NCBI RefSeq assembly: GCF_016918545.1
Contig: NZ_JAFFQC010000034.1
Span: 1-37,591, forward strand
Direction of reading: 5' to 3'
Origin: Desulfobulbus alkaliphilus
Lineage (GTDB): Bacteria; Desulfobacterota; Desulfobulbia; Desulfobulbales; Desulfobulbaceae
DNA: 37,591 bases
Below are positions 1-10,800 of the stretch, piece by piece. The notes under the pieces are model-generated. The model had not been told where the DNA came from. It worked only from the letters and a program-made list of their open reading frames with translations, and did not search any database. The translations under genes were made by a program, and so were the position numbers. Position 1 is the stretch's first letter, and each line of letters starts with the position of its first letter.

Positions 1-159
1 CATAGTAATCAATATGTTACACTATTAACGGCTCTCGTCGTTATTCATGCTCTCATTTTCTTCATGTCTGGAGCATGGTGACAACAACTTGATTTATTGT
101 TGTTTTTGAGTTTTAGTTCAGGCACTATCTAGTAGTCCATTCGCAAAATAACGTTACAT

Positions 160-402
160 TTACGCGGTGGCAATTTCTTCCATTTTGTACCGCCACCGAA
201 ATACCACGGGATCTTTGTTGATTTCCTCGATTCCCTGGTAAATCCGATCCACGAGCTCTTGCTTTGAATCAACGCGGATGTGACAGAGAAAGGATCTGGC
301 GATCTTGCTGAAAAACGATTCGATAAGGTTGAGCCAGGAACCATGCTTCGGTGTGAAAAAAAAATGGAATCGGTTCGGTCGTGATTTAAGATATAGAGAA
401 CT
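160..402 (-). mobile_element. IS630-type transposase, C-terminal remnant
   Basis: Read on the minus strand, this stretch encodes the carboxy end of an IS630-family DDE transposase. The block FTPKHGSWLNLIESFFSK, followed by a segment ending in DPVVFRWRYK, is typical of that family's last catalytic region. The reading frame runs from about 402 to a TAA at 160-162. A TAA at 403-405 closes it on its upstream side, so the N-terminal two thirds are missing. The break coincides with the start of the methylase fragment on the other strand, which suggests an insertion or deletion junction near 400. The bases to its left (1-159) are AT-rich and I recognise nothing in them. The fragment cannot be active. 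Confidence 0.7.
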
Positions 403-410
403 TTATACTA

Positions 411-641
411 GTCGATTTCATCAACGGCTTCTCCGAGAACATCCGCAAGATTTTCGAACGTTTCGAGTTTGACAAGGAGATCGAAAAGCTCGAAGAGGCC
501 AACCGCCTCTACCAGTACGAGATCAACTTCAACCGCGAATTCTGCCAGTACCAGCCGCCGCGCCCTCAGGCCGAGATCGATGCCGAGCTTGCGGCGGTGG
601 AGAAGCGGATCATGCCACTCCTGCGGGAGGTGACGGAGTGA
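411..641 (+). pseudogene. hsdM: type I restriction-modification methylase (HsdM) fragment
   Basis: This is an open frame without a start codon, ending at TGA 639-641. It begins with a segment (FINGFSENIRKIFERFEF) that resembles the interior of HsdM N6-adenine methylases. It then jumps to YEINFNREFCQYQPPRP and an IDAEL..LLREVTE tail that resembles the HsdM C-terminus. The two pieces look joined by an internal deletion, and everything upstream is replaced by IS630 DNA. The methylase motifs (the SAM-binding FxGxG and NPPY) are absent, so this is a relic of a type I system. The terminal GTGA overlap with the next gene preserves the original operon layout. Confidence 0.65.
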
Positions 642-1174
642 AAGGACTGATCCACGAAATCCGTGATCTGATTCAGTCCGCCCGCCGGGCGGTGGTTCAC
701 TCGGTTGATCTGATTCAGGTCATGACCAATTTCGAGATAGGTCGGCGCATCGTTGAGCACGAACAGGGTGGCGAGGAACGAGCGGAATACGGCAAAGCTC
801 TGCTCAAGGAGATTTCAGAAGGCTTAACAGCAGAGTTCGGACGGGGTTTTTCTGAGCGAAATTTGAGAAGTATGCGCAAGTTTTATCAGATCTACAGTGA
901 CCGGTCTGCCAGGATTCGGCAGATAGCATCTGCCGAATTGCCAATGAATGGAAAATCGCAGACATCGTCTGGGAAATTGGCGCATGCCGCGCAACCACCA
1001 ACGATTTTCAATACTACTCAACCTCGAGTGCGAATACATGAAGCCGGTCCAACTCGGTTGACGCACCAGCAACGACCTGGATGTCATCCGGGGCACCGGA
1101 TTCGACATCGGCTGGCAACGCAACACCCACACCAAGAGCTTCGAATACCCGATCAGCAGAAAAGAAATGTTTAA
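638..1174 (+). pseudogene. truncated DUF1016/YhcG-type nuclease-family gene
   Basis: The GTG at 638 overlaps the hsdM stop (GTGA). The first 100 or so residues match the DUF1016 N-terminal domain: a helical region with FEIGRRIVEHEQGG, then FGRGFSERNLRSMRKFYQIY. Family members usually run to about 340-380 aa with a C-terminal PDDEXK-like nuclease domain and often sit inside type I restriction operons. Here similarity stops near residue 130 and the rest of the 178-aa frame is Pro/His/Gln-rich, as expected of an out-of-frame read. Another frame across 1075-1180 shows a short unrelated coding-like stretch, so this is probably a deletion fusion. I expect no nuclease function. Confidence 0.6.
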
Positions 1175-1270
1175 AGAGATATTTTCTCTTTTAAGTTGTC
1201 TTTCAGGGCAAAAATTTCTATATTACTACCATGACAAAACGAACATTTCTCTTTAAGTTCAGGCAATATA

Positions 1271-2617
1271 ATGATAGTCAGCTTCTCACTCGAAAACTGG
1301 ATGTCTTTCCGCAACCAGGTCACATTTTCAATGGTCGCCAGCAGGGAACGTCAGCATGGAGACAGGATCCCCAAACTCGGCAAATACCAGACGAGAATTC
1401 TTCCGGTTGCGGCTATTTACGGCGGCAACGCATCGGGTAAAACCAATTTTTTCAAGGCTCTCAATTTCGCTAAGGCGCTGGTTGTCAAGGGTAGCCAGCC
1501 CGACAGCCTGATTCCTGCCGAGCCATTCCGGCTGGACGCCAGGTTGGCCGAGCAACCGTCAAGGTTTGGCTTCGAGCTGCTGATCGACGAGATCATGTAC
1601 GAGTTCAGCTTCGCGGTCACCCGAAAGGCGGTTCTGGAAGAGAAGCTGGTGGTCGTCACCAGTACCAGCGAAAAAGTGTTGTACCACCGTCATCTTGGCG
1701 CCCCCAACTTCGATGATTCCCTTGCCAAGGATCAATACCTCCAGTTCGCTTTCAAAGGCACCCGGGACAACCAACTCTTTCTGACCAACTCAGTCTCCCA
1801 GAAGGTCGACAACTTCCGGCCGGTCTACGACTGGTTCAAGGGCACCCTCGAGCTGGTCGCGCCCGATTCTCGCTTCGAACCTTTCGAGCAATTCCTCGAT
1901 GAGGGGCATCCGCTCTACTCGACCATGAACGAGATGTTGCCGCAGCTTGACACCGGTATCGCGCACCTGGGTGGTGAAGATATTCCTTTCGAGAACATTC
2001 CGCTGCCCGAACCACTGAAAACAAAGCTGCAGGAAGATGTGAAGGAAGGCATGACCGTTCGGCTACTGACCGAGCCGATCAACGAGCGATTCGTGTTGTC
2101 CCGCAAAGGTGGCGAGCTGATCGCCAAGAAACTGGTGACATATCATCCGAAGGCGGATGGTACGGAAGCCAAGTTCGAAATCCGTCAGGAGTCGGACGGC
2201 TCGCAGCGGGTGATCGATCTGCTGCCCGCGTTTCTTGAACTCTCGGCCCAGATTTCGAAAAAGGTCTACGTGATCGACGAGATCGATCGTAGCCTGCACA
2301 CACTGCTGACACGCAGATTGCTCGAGGCGTACCTCGTCAACTGCTCCACGAAAACCAGAACGCAGTTACTGCTGACCACCCATGACGTGCTCCTCATGGA
2401 CCAACAACTTCTGCGCCGTGACGAAATGTGGGTAGCCGAAAGAGACGCCACCGGAGCTTCGAATCTACTCTCCTTCAGCGAGTACAAGGATGTCCGATAC
2501 GACAAGGATATCCGCAAGAGCTACCTGCAGGGGCGACTGGGTGGAATCCCCCGGATTGTTTTGGGAGGTACTTTGACCAATCCCTGCCTCACCAAAAAAA
2601 GTGAGGGGGATGGCTGA
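1271..2617 (+). CDS. AAA family ATPase, AbiLi/RloA-like
   Basis: This 448-aa protein is an ABC/SMC-like AAA ATPase of the AAA_15/AAA_21 type. It has the Walker A loop GGNASGKT at residues 51-58, a Walker B strand [12 protein letters not shown] in the last third, and a downstream TTHD switch histidine. The short spacing between core halves suits an OLD/Rlo-type ATPase without a long coiled coil. It overlaps the next gene (RloB family) at TGATG. That ATPase + RloB pairing corresponds to the two-gene AbiL phage-defence arrangement. The ATPase is thought to sense infection and license the partner; the trigger is not known from this sequence. The sequence looks intact and lies between relics of a restriction system and Wadjet. 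Confidence 0.82.
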   Translation: MIVSFSLENWMSFRNQVTFSMVASRERQHGDRIPKLGKYQTRILPVAAIYGGNASGKTNFFKALNFAKALVVKGSQPDSLIPAEPFRLDARLAEQPSRFGFELLIDEIMYEFSFAVTRKAVLEEKLVVVTSTSEKVLYHRHLGAPNFDDSLAKDQYLQFAFKGTRDNQLFLTNSVSQKVDNFRPVYDWFKGTLELVAPDSRFEPFEQFLDEGHPLYSTMNEMLPQLDTGIAHLGGEDIPFENIPLPEPLKTKLQEDVKEGMTVRLLTEPINERFVLSRKGGELIAKKLVTYHPKADGTEAKFEIRQESDGSQRVIDLLPAFLELSAQISKKVYVIDEIDRSLHTLLTRRLLEAYLVNCSTKTRTQLLLTTHDVLLMDQQLLRRDEMWVAERDATGASNLLSFSEYKDVRYDKDIRKSYLQGRLGGIPRIVLGGTLTNPCLTKKSEGDG

Positions 2618-3219
2618 TGCCAACGAAGAGACGCAAATTCCAAAGGCCTCTTGGCAAGCGTCGCTACCGTAAGCTGTTCGTGATCGCGGTGGAAGGCATA
2701 AAGACCGAGCCACGGTATTTCGCCATTTTCAATGACCAGCAATCGGTGATCCGGGTGAACTGCCTTAAAGGCAGTCACGATAGCTCCCCAACGCAAGTGC
2801 TGAAGCGGATGGAGGATCATCTCCGGCAGGAAGAGCTGAGATCCTCCGACGAAGCCTGGCTGGTGGTGGACAAGGATCAATGGACCGACGAACAGTTGAC
2901 GCAGCTTCATTCCTGGGCTCAGCCACGCGACAATTTCGGCTTCGCCCTCAGCAACCCCAAGTTTGAATACTGGCTGCTGCTCCATTTCGAGAACGGCATC
3001 GGTATCGCATCGTCACGGGATTGCAGTGACCGGCTGAAGCGGCACCTTCCAGGTTACGATAAGGGGATCAACGCACGCCAGATCACCAGTGCTCGGATCG
3101 ATGAAGCCATCCGCCGCGCCAAGCTGCGAGACAACCCTCCTTGTACCGACTGGCCACGCGCCCTTGGCGGCACCACGGTTTACAAGCTGATCGAAAACAT
3201 TCTCCGGGTCCGAACCTAA
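2617..3219 (+). CDS. RloB family protein, AbiLii-like effector
   Basis: This 200-aa protein has the hallmarks of the RloB family. There is an early strand with EGIKTEPRYF (Glu26), a VVDKDQW motif (Asp85, Asp87), and SNPKFEYWLLLHFE (113-126). The acidic residues at the ends of the first two strands suggest a TOPRIM-like metal-dependent nuclease fold; that assignment is family inference. The start codon shares its A with the ATPase stop (TGATG), so the two are translationally coupled and probably act together. A MITE begins 28 bp after the stop. The length is usual for the family and no damage is visible. Confidence 0.8.
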   Translation: MPTKRRKFQRPLGKRRYRKLFVIAVEGIKTEPRYFAIFNDQQSVIRVNCLKGSHDSSPTQVLKRMEDHLRQEELRSSDEAWLVVDKDQWTDEQLTQLHSWAQPRDNFGFALSNPKFEYWLLLHFENGIGIASSRDCSDRLKRHLPGYDKGINARQITSARIDEAIRRAKLRDNPPCTDWPRALGGTTVYKLIENILRVRT

Positions 3220-3246
3220 TAGGTTTAAGATTCAGGGAAACAGTAA

Positions 3247-3464
3247 CCTGAATCCGTGACGGCTGGACTCTTGTTTTAGATATATCTTGCTGTAATCATG
3301 TTTTAATTGGAGCGGAATCCTTGGCACTAAATTTCACCAGCCGCCCTTCGGGGCATCCGTCCGCACGCCATCTTCGTTGCCCGTAACCGTCCGATAAAGT
3401 GTACTTTAATCGAACGGCCACGAACAACGAAGCTGACGCACGGACGAACGCTCACGGATTCAGG
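3247..3464 (+). repeat. MITE copy 1 (long form, 218 bp)
   Basis: The ends are perfect 13-bp inverted repeats, CCTGAATCCGTGA on the left and its complement on the right. The element is flanked by the direct repeat AGTAA (3242-3246 and 3465-3469), a 5-bp target duplication. Inside are a GCCGCCCTTCGGGGC hairpin and, in the right half, an imperfect palindrome of about 85 nt. The element fills the gap between the rloB-like gene and the DUF6880 gene. Confidence 0.92.
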
Positions 3465-3608
3465 AGTAATGCTGGCGTAGATGAGATGCTCTTTGATGTC
3501 GTCTATGCTACCTGTTATGATGATGACGATTTACGCTCACTGGCGCAGAATTTGGAGGCAATGAAGGGCGAATGGAAGGCGGCTGGCATTGATGGAGAAA
3601 TGTGTACC

Positions 3609-4892
3609 ATGAACCGTGGAAAGAAGAAACAAATCGACCCCTTGGCACAGGCCATCGCAGCGGCCCTGGCTCCCGGAAAATTCATCTCCCACGCGACGAC
3701 CTGGTCGTTCGTGGACGATGTTGAGGATCTTGCCGGTGACATTGCAAAAATCATTGATACAGAGCCGGAACGGGCCGCGCTGTTGTTTGAGACCTTCATT
3801 GCCGCGTGCCACGAAAAAGCGGAGGAGATCGACGACTCCAGCGGTAATTTCGGTATGCTGGTTGAGAGATTGTTTCTTGACTGGATCAAATCCCGCCAGG
3901 CCGCAAAGCATGATCCGGATGAGACCGCAAAGCTTTTGTTTACCTGGATGGAAAACGATCCCCATGGATTCTGTTACAACCTTGAGCGCCAGCTTGTCAA
4001 AGTCCTCGACAAAAAGGGCTTGGCCGCCTTGGTCGGCCAAATTCGTGCCAGGTTCGAATCCGTGCCGAGCCGGGATGAACAACGCTCTCCCGCATACGCA
4101 CACCGCAAATGGGGCGGTGTGCTGAAAACCCTTCTTGCCGGCAAGCGCGATATCGAAGCGTATAAAGCCCTTTGCGAGCAGACCGAATTCAAGCCCCAGG
4201 ACTGCCTGGCTATCGCCAAAATTTACCACAATCGGAGGCGACGGCAAGATGCACTCGCTTGGGTTGAGCGCGGGCTGGCGATTGCATCCTCGGATCGGCG
4301 AAGATCATTTGATGACCACGAACTCCGGCAGATGCAGCGAGCCCTGTTGGCCAAAATCGGCCGACCTGGAGACGCACTCCAATCAGCCTGGGCCGAATAT
4401 GAGGCATATCCTTCCATCTTCACCTACAAGGAGTTGATGCGCTACGTACCTGAACAAGAGAAAATATCCTGGCACCAAAAAGCCATGCAGGTATCGGAAA
4501 AGGGGGATCTGACCACGCAGATTGAACTCTGGCTTAAGATGAAAGAGATCGATCGGCTCGTATCGCGCCTGCGTAAGGCAACGCGTCAGGAGCTGGAAGA
4601 TCTCAGTCATTTCACGGCTGAACCGTTGGCAAAAAAGCTCAAGCGGTCTCATCCCGATATCTCCGCCAGAGTCTATTGCGCGCTCTGCATGCGGATCATC
4701 AATGCGGGCAAGAGCAAGTATTACGACGCGGCGCTCGACAACATTAAGAGTGCCAAAAAATGCTACGATAAAGCCGGGCTCAACGCCGACTGGCAGGCGG
4801 TGGTTGCCGATGTGCGCCAAAGGCATTGCAGGAAGAAAGGGTTCATGGCTGCATTCGAGGATATCGTTTCCGGTGCACTCAGACATGTTTAA
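3609..4892 (+). CDS. DUF6880 family protein
   Basis: I recognise this as the DUF6880 family, large helical proteins of unknown function with TPR-like repeats. The supporting blocks are DPLAQAIAAALAPGKFI near the N-terminus, EKAEEIDDSSGN, a mid-protein helical repeat region with ALAWVERGLAIA, then IFTYKELMRYVPEQEK and RIINAGKSKYYDAALDNI near the end. I chose ATG 3609 because family proteins start with a basic stretch like MNRGKKK just before the DPLAQ block, and a GGAGA lies at suitable distance. The frame is open further upstream to 3399 inside the MITE; its segment from 3484 (MLFDVVYATCYDDDDLR) looks like the tail of another domain fused by deletion. The function is unknown; the setting is a defence island. 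Confidence 0.72.
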   Translation: MNRGKKKQIDPLAQAIAAALAPGKFISHATTWSFVDDVEDLAGDIAKIIDTEPERAALLFETFIAACHEKAEEIDDSSGNFGMLVERLFLDWIKSRQAAKHDPDETAKLLFTWMENDPHGFCYNLERQLVKVLDKKGLAALVGQIRARFESVPSRDEQRSPAYAHRKWGGVLKTLLAGKRDIEAYKALCEQTEFKPQDCLAIAKIYHNRRRRQDALAWVERGLAIASSDRRRSFDDHELRQMQRALLAKIGRPGDALQSAWAEYEAYPSIFTYKELMRYVPEQEKISWHQKAMQVSEKGDLTTQIELWLKMKEIDRLVSRLRKATRQELEDLSHFTAEPLAKKLKRSHPDISARVYCALCMRIINAGKSKYYDAALDNIKSAKKCYDKAGLNADWQAVVADVRQRHCRKKGFMAAFEDIVSGALRHV

Positions 4893-4909
4893 CCGCCATT
4901 TCTGGAACA

Positions 4910-4960
4910 CTTGAATCCGTGACGGCTGGACACTTTTTGGGATATATCCTGCTGTAAATG
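4910..4960 (+). repeat. MITE left-end fragment (copy 2)
   Basis: CTTGAATCCGTGACGGCTGG followed by a diverged GATATATCCTGCTGTAA matches the first 50 bp of the MITE. The rest of the element is missing and the sequence then departs from it. It lies 18 bp after the DUF6880 stop codon. Confidence 0.75.
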
Positions 4961-5064
4961 AGCTGTTATGTGGACAGGGGTGGACGATGTGGTCATGATG
5001 CAGGTGACATTTGTGTGGACGAGTGGCCGCGGTGAACAGAGCGGAGAAGGGCAAGGAGAGTACC

Positions 5065-5701
5065 GTGTCTGAACTGAAACTGATCCCTCAACACGGAGGC
5101 TATCGGAAGCTGAAAAGCTTTCAGGTGGCGCAACTGTGTTACGACATTACGGTGCGATTCTCCAATCGCTATATCGACAAGTTCAGCCGCACTCGCGACC
5201 AGATGGTCCAGGCGGCGCGCTCGGGCGTGCAGAACATCGCCGAAGGCTCGCAGGCCTCGGCGACCTCGAAAAAGATCGAGCTCAAGCTCACCCAGGTGAG
5301 CCCGTGCCAGCCTGGAGGAGTTGAAGCTCGATTATGAGGATTTTCTGCGGCAGCGTGGGCTGAAGCAATGGGAGCGGGAAAACCCGCTGCGGCAGGCGCT
5401 GATTGACCGGCGCTGTCAGACTGCCGACGAAGTCGCGGTCTGGGTGATGGAGGTTGCAAAGCGAAGTGGAAATAGTGGACAAAGCTTAAAACCATCTACC
5501 GTGTCCACAACGTCTACGCTGTCCACCAGAATCTACCCCGAACTTTCGGCGAACGCCGCACTGGTGCTCCTGGCAGTTGCCTGTTCACTTCTCGACCGTC
5601 AAGTCGAGCGGCTGGCCCAGGATTTCGCGAACGAAGGCGGTTTCACGGAGCGCCTGTATCGCGTGCGCACCGCACATCGGCAAAAGCAGAAGCAATCATA
5701 A
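5065..5701 (+). pseudogene. four-helix-bundle protein (23S rRNA IVP-like), frameshifted
   Basis: GTG 5065 follows AAGGAGAG and opens a four-helix-bundle protein with FQVAQLCYDITVRFSNRY and GVQNIAEGSQASATSKK. The frame breaks at about 5299. Removing one base (the A of GTGAGCC) rejoins it to ASLEELKLDYEDFLRQRGL and continues through YPELSANAALVLLAVACSLL and GGFTERLYRVRTAHR to TAA 5699-5701. Together the two halves make a full-length family member of about 211 aa. The family was first noted in rRNA intervening sequences and is common as stand-alone genes of unknown role. A one-base insertion could be real decay or a sequencing error; the second half can only be read after the shift. Confidence 0.75.
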
Positions 5702-5779
5702 CAGAAGCGTGGCCAAACACACAGGTGTAAATTCAGAAGTCGGTTACGATGCAACGCATACCCCCTGGATGAAAAACTC

Positions 5780-7225
5780 ATGCCTCTTGACTATACCACA
5801 TTGGAGCTGCTCCGCCTGAACCACCCGGCCTGGCGATTGCTGCGTGCCCAGCATGCGCCCCTGGTGGCCAGTTTTCTCCACCGGGTGTTCATCGTGCCCA
5901 ATGTCCGCAATCTGTCCCAGGCCGACCTGGTGGAAACGCTGGAAGATGAGCTTTTCGCCCTGCGTGAGCAGCTGGGGGCCGAGACCTTTCCCGGGACCGC
6001 TCAGGGCTATCTCAACGACTGGGCGGAAAATGACAAGGGATGGCTGCGCAAGTTCTATCCACCCGGGACGGACGAACCGCACTTCGACCTGACTCCGGCA
6101 ACGGAAAAGGCCCTGGCCTGGCTGGAAAACCTCAGCGAACGGGCCTTTGTCGGCACGGAATCGCGCCTGCTCACCTTGTTTGCCCTGCTGCGGCAGATGA
6201 GTGAAGGAAGCCAGACCGATCCACAGGTACGCATCGCCGAACTCCACAAACGACGCAACGATATTGATGCGGAAATTGCCCGCATCCTGGCCGGTGATAT
6301 GCCGCTTCTGGATGACACGGCCCTGAAGGATCGTTTCCAGCAGTTTCTCCAGTTGGCGCGGGAACTGCTGGCTGATTTCCGGGAAGTGGAGCATAATTTC
6401 CGCACCCTCGATCGCCGGGTGCGCGAGCGTATAGCCCTTTGGGAAGGGACCAAGGGAGCGCTGCTCGAAGAGATCATGGGCGAGCGGGACGCCATCGCCG
6501 ATTCGGATCAGGGAAAAAGCTTTCAGGCCTTCTGGGATTTTCTCATGTCCCAGTCCAGACAGGAAGAGTTGAGCCGGCTGCTGGAACAGGTTTTGTCCCT
6601 GCCGCCGATTGCCGCCATGCACCCCGAAACCCGTCTGCTGCGGGTGCATTACGACTGGTTGGAGGCCGGCGAGTATACCCAGCGGACCGTTGCCCGGCTT
6701 TCCGAGCAGTTACGCCGGTTTCTCGATGATCAGGCATGGTTGGAGAACCGGCGTATCATGGACATCCTCCACGGCATCGAAAACCATGCCCTGGCGCTGC
6801 GGGAACAGTATCCATCCGGTCATGTCATGCCCCTGGCCGAGACCTCCGCCACCATCGACCTCCCCCTGGAGCGTCCCCTGTATCGAGCGCCGCACAAAGC
6901 GCTTATTACCGACATGGTGCCAGGGGAAGGGGATGCGGATGTGGACACTGCAGCCCTCTATGCCCAGGTCGTGGTTGACCGGACCGAACTGACCAGAAAT
7001 ATCCGCCAGGAGTTACAGAACCGCAGCCAGATCAGCCTGGCCGAGGTGGTTGCCCACCATCCCCTGCGTCATGGCCTGGTCGAGCTGGTCGCCTATCTGC
7101 AATTGGCTGGAGAATGGCCCGGGACAGCCGTTGATGATGAAGTCCGGGAACAGATCCACTGGCTGACCGATGAAGGGATCATGCGCCGGGCGACCCTGCC
7201 GCGTATTCTCCTGCTGAGGACCTGA
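5780..7225 (+). CDS. jetA: Wadjet subunit JetA (DUF3375)
   Basis: First gene of a complete Wadjet system, which recognises and cleaves closed circular plasmid DNA using an SMC-like loop-extruding complex. This 481-aa protein has the DUF3375 layout: an N-terminal helical region with a conserved AWRLL.AQHAPLV opening, a central coiled segment (about residues 150-250), and a C-terminal winged-helix-like half ending near IHWLTDEGIMRRATLPRI. In Wadjet, JetA acts as the kleisin of the SMC complex. Length is normal for type I. Its stop is 2 bp before the jetB start, so the genes are co-transcribed. ATG 5780 is the first suitable start; its Shine-Dalgarno is weak. Confidence 0.9.
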   Translation: MPLDYTTLELLRLNHPAWRLLRAQHAPLVASFLHRVFIVPNVRNLSQADLVETLEDELFALREQLGAETFPGTAQGYLNDWAENDKGWLRKFYPPGTDEPHFDLTPATEKALAWLENLSERAFVGTESRLLTLFALLRQMSEGSQTDPQVRIAELHKRRNDIDAEIARILAGDMPLLDDTALKDRFQQFLQLARELLADFREVEHNFRTLDRRVRERIALWEGTKGALLEEIMGERDAIADSDQGKSFQAFWDFLMSQSRQEELSRLLEQVLSLPPIAAMHPETRLLRVHYDWLEAGEYTQRTVARLSEQLRRFLDDQAWLENRRIMDILHGIENHALALREQYPSGHVMPLAETSATIDLPLERPLYRAPHKALITDMVPGEGDADVDTAALYAQVVVDRTELTRNIRQELQNRSQISLAEVVAHHPLRHGLVELVAYLQLAGEWPGTAVDDEVREQIHWLTDEGIMRRATLPRILLLRT

Positions 7226-7227
7226 GC

Positions 7228-7863
7228 ATGTATCATGCTGACAATGCAGCCGAGCATCCGGCTGATTCACCCCACGAACTCTCCACCGTGGTCATTCCCC
7301 TGCTCAAGGGCGTGATCTATCAGGAAGAGAACCCCGGCCTGTGGGGGGCGCTCCTCAACCTGCAGGCTAATGTCCGCGACTACGTGGCTGTGCTCGGTTT
7401 GGATCTGGTGCTCGATGAGGCGGAAGGATACGCTTTTTTACGCTCCCGCCGGGATGAGGGGGACAACGGGACCCCGGCCATCCCGCGTCTGGTGGCCCGG
7501 CGGCAACTCTCCTATCCGGTCAGCCTGCTGCTGGCGCTGTTGCGGAAGAAACTGGCCGAGTTCGATGCCGGGGGTGGTGAAACCCGCCTGATCCTTTCCC
7601 GTGATGAGGTGGTGGAGTTGATTCGGATTTTTCTCCCGGCCGGCAGCAATGAAGTCAAACTGATCGATCAGGTCGATGCCACCCTGAACAAAATCGCTGA
7701 GTTGGGCTTTATCCGCCGCCTGCGTGGCCAGGGGCAGATGATCGAAGTACGCCGGATCATCAAAGCCTTTGTCGACGCGCAATGGCTGGCCGACTTCGAG
7801 CAGCGACTGGAAGAATACCGCAACCAGGGTGCCGCAACCACGCCGGGAGACCAGGATGGCTGA
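7228..7863 (+). CDS. jetB: Wadjet subunit JetB (DUF4194)
   Basis: This 211-aa DUF4194 protein is the kite-like subunit that joins JetA and JetC. The family pattern is visible: an opening [20 protein letters not shown], a central [18 protein letters not shown] helix, then a winged-helix-like half with [20 protein letters not shown]. The gene starts 2 bp after jetA and ends 8 bp inside the jetC start region, so its product is probably made in fixed ratio with its partners. No catalytic residues are expected. The match to gene order and size is as informative as the sequence itself. Confidence 0.88.
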   Translation: MYHADNAAEHPADSPHELSTVVIPLLKGVIYQEENPGLWGALLNLQANVRDYVAVLGLDLVLDEAEGYAFLRSRRDEGDNGTPAIPRLVARRQLSYPVSLLLALLRKKLAEFDAGGGETRLILSRDEVVELIRIFLPAGSNEVKLIDQVDATLNKIAELGFIRRLRGQGQMIEVRRIIKAFVDAQWLADFEQRLEEYRNQGAATTPGDQDG

Positions 7864-10800
7864 ACCGAGACTTCTGGAGTTTCTAACCGATGACCAATTG
7901 GCCGGGTTTCGCCTGCAACGGCTCGAGGTCTTCAACTGGGGTACCTTCGACGGCCGGGTATGGACACTGCGCCTGGGGGGCAGGAACAGTCTGCTTACCG
8001 GTGACATCGGTTCCGGAAAATCGACCCTGGTCGACGCCGTCACCACCTTGCTGGTCCCCAGCCATCGCGTTGCCTACAACAAAGCGGCGGGCGCCGACAG
8101 CCGCGAGCGGGATCTGCGCTCCTATGTGCTCGGCCATTATAAATCGGAACGCCAGGAGACCCTTGGCAGCGTCAAGCCTGTCGCTCTGCGGGGTCTCAAC
8201 AGTTATTCGGTGCTTCTCGGGGTCTTTTTCAACGCCGGATACAACAAAACCGTCACCCTGGCCCAGGTCTTCTGGATGAAGGACGCAAATGCGCAACCCG
8301 CCCGCCTCTATGCCTCATGTGAACGAGACCTCACCATTGCCGCTGATTTTTCCGGATTCGGCAGCGAGATGGTCGGCCTGCGCAAACAACTGCGCGCACG
8401 CAGTATCGAATTGTTCGACAGCTTTCCTCCCTACTGCGCGTGGTTCCGTCGACGTTTCGGCATCGACAACGAGCAGGCCCTGGACCTGTTCCATCAAACC
8501 GTATCGCTCAAATCGGTGGGCAATCTGACCCATTTCGTGCGCAGCCATATGCTGGAGCCCTTTGATGTCGCCCCCCGCATCCAAGCGCTGATCGGCCACT
8601 TTGAAGACCTCAACCGGGCCCATGCGGCGGTGCTCAAGGCCAAACGGCAGGTTGAAATGCTGACGCCACTGGTGGCTGACTGCGGGCAGCACCAGGAACT
8701 GATCCTGGCGACGGACAACCTGCGCGCCTGCCGTGACGCCCTGCGCCCCTGGTTTGCCACCCTCAAGCTGGATCTGCTGGATAAACGCCTCTCTATCCTG
8801 GAAGAAGAGCTGCACCGGCATCGGGTTGCCATCGAAGGGCTGCAGGAACAGCGGCGAAATCAGCAGGAACAGGAGCGTGAACTTCGCCGCTCCATCGCGG
8901 AAAACGGCGGCGATCGGATCGAGAGTATCGGCCTGGAGATAGGTCGGCAAGAGGATCTGTTGAGCCGTCGCAAACAGAAGGCCGCCAGGTATGAGGAGTT
9001 GGTGCGGGCATTGGGGGAGCATCCCCCGGCTACCTCGGAGGATTTTCTCCGCCAGCGTGCCGATGCGGAACGGTTACGTGAATCCACCGAACAAAGTGAA
9101 GTCCGGGTGCAGAACGAGCTCAATGAAACCGGCGTCTTTTTTGCCCAGGGGCGGCAGGACCATGAACAGCTGCAAGCTGAAATCAAGGGATTGAAAGCCC
9201 GCCTCAGCAATATCGACGAAAAACAGATCGCCATGCGGCGTTCCTTGTGCAGCGCGCTCCATGTACCGGAAGAAGAGATGCCCTTTGCCGGTGAACTGCT
9301 GCAGGTCCGCGAGGACGAACGTGATTGGGAGGGTGCCATTGAACGTCTGCTCCACGGCTTCGGCCTGTCCCTTCTGGTACCGGATCGCTGGTACGCCCAA
9401 GTCGCGGAGTGGGTTGACCGTACCCATCTGCGGGGCAGGCTGGTCTATTTTCGCGTCCGCGAAAAGGTGCGGGGCGAGTTGCCGTCGCTCCATCCCGATT
9501 CCCTGGTCAAAAAGCTGCTGGTCAAACCTGACTCGCCTTTTTTCGAGTGGATCGAACGTGAGATCTCCCACCGCTTTGATCTGGCCTGCTGCGCGACCCA
9601 GGACCAGTTTCGCCGCGAGACCCGAGCCATCACCCTTGCCGGCCAGATCAAGGCGCCCGGGGACCGGCATGAAAAGGATGACCGCCATCGCCTCGATGAT
9701 CGAAGCCGTTATGTGCTGGGGTGGAGCAATGCCGAAAAAATCAGGGTCTTGGAGGAAAAAGCCAACCGGCAGCAAAAAAACCTGGCCGAACTTGCCGCTC
9801 GTATCAGTACGCTGCAACAAGAACAACTGACCCTCAAGGAGCGGTTGTCGATCCTCTCAAAACTGGGGGAATACAACCATTTCCTTGAGCTTGACTGGCA
9901 ACCCGTGGCCATCGCCATCGCCAGGCTGGAAACGGAAAAACGTGCCCTTGAGGCCGCTTCGGACCTGCTGCAAACCCTCACCGCTCAATTGACCGCACTG
10001 GAAAAGGCTTTACGGGAAACGGAGCACCAGCTTGACCAACGCAAGGACAAACACTCAAAAACCGAACAGAAAATCAGTGTTGCCGAAGAACTGCAGCGCC
10101 AGGCGCGCGACCACGCAACAGCACTCCCCGAAGATGCCGCCAATCGGTTCACCATGCTGGAAGGGATGCGCAATGAAGCCCTTGGCGATCAGGTGCTGAC
10201 GATTGAATCCTGTGACAATCGCGAACGTGAGATGCGCGACTGGCTGCAGACCAGAATCGACGCCGAAAGTCGCAAACTGGCCAGACTGAGCGAGAAAATC
10301 ATCAGGGCGATGACCGAATACAAGCAGGAATATGACCTGGAAACACGTGACGTTGACGTCAACCTGGCGGCTGGTCCCGAATACCGCTCCATGCTGGCGC
10401 AACTCCAGGCCGACGATCTGCCTCGCTTTGAAAACCGCTTCAAGGAACTGCTCAACGAGAACACCATCCGCGAGGTAGCAAACTTCCAATCCCAGCTGGC
10501 GCGCGAACGTGAGACCATCAAGGAACGGATCGCCCGGATCAACGAGTCACTCACCCAGATCGACTACAACCCCGGCCGCTATATCAGCCTCGAGGCGCAG
10601 ATGAACCTTGATGCCGACATCCGTGCCTTCCAGGCAGAGTTGCGTGCCTGTACCGAGGGCGCTCTCACCGGCTCGGAGGAGGCCCAGTACTCGGAAGCCA
10701 AATTTCTGCAGGTGAAGCGAATCATCGAGCGCTTCCGCGGCCGGGAAGGATACACCGACCTGGATCGACGCTGGACCGCCAAGGTGACCGATGTGCGCAA

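Noticed and set aside
3240-3470. CRISPR array or phage attachment sites as explanation of the repeats
   Set aside because: The repeats are kilobases apart, have inverted ends and 5-bp duplications, and no cas genes or integrase are present.
3399-3608. DUF6880 gene starting inside the MITE
   Set aside because: The first residues are translated MITE end; family-like sequence begins at the ATG at 3609 with its own ribosome site. The segment from 3484 remains a weaker alternative.
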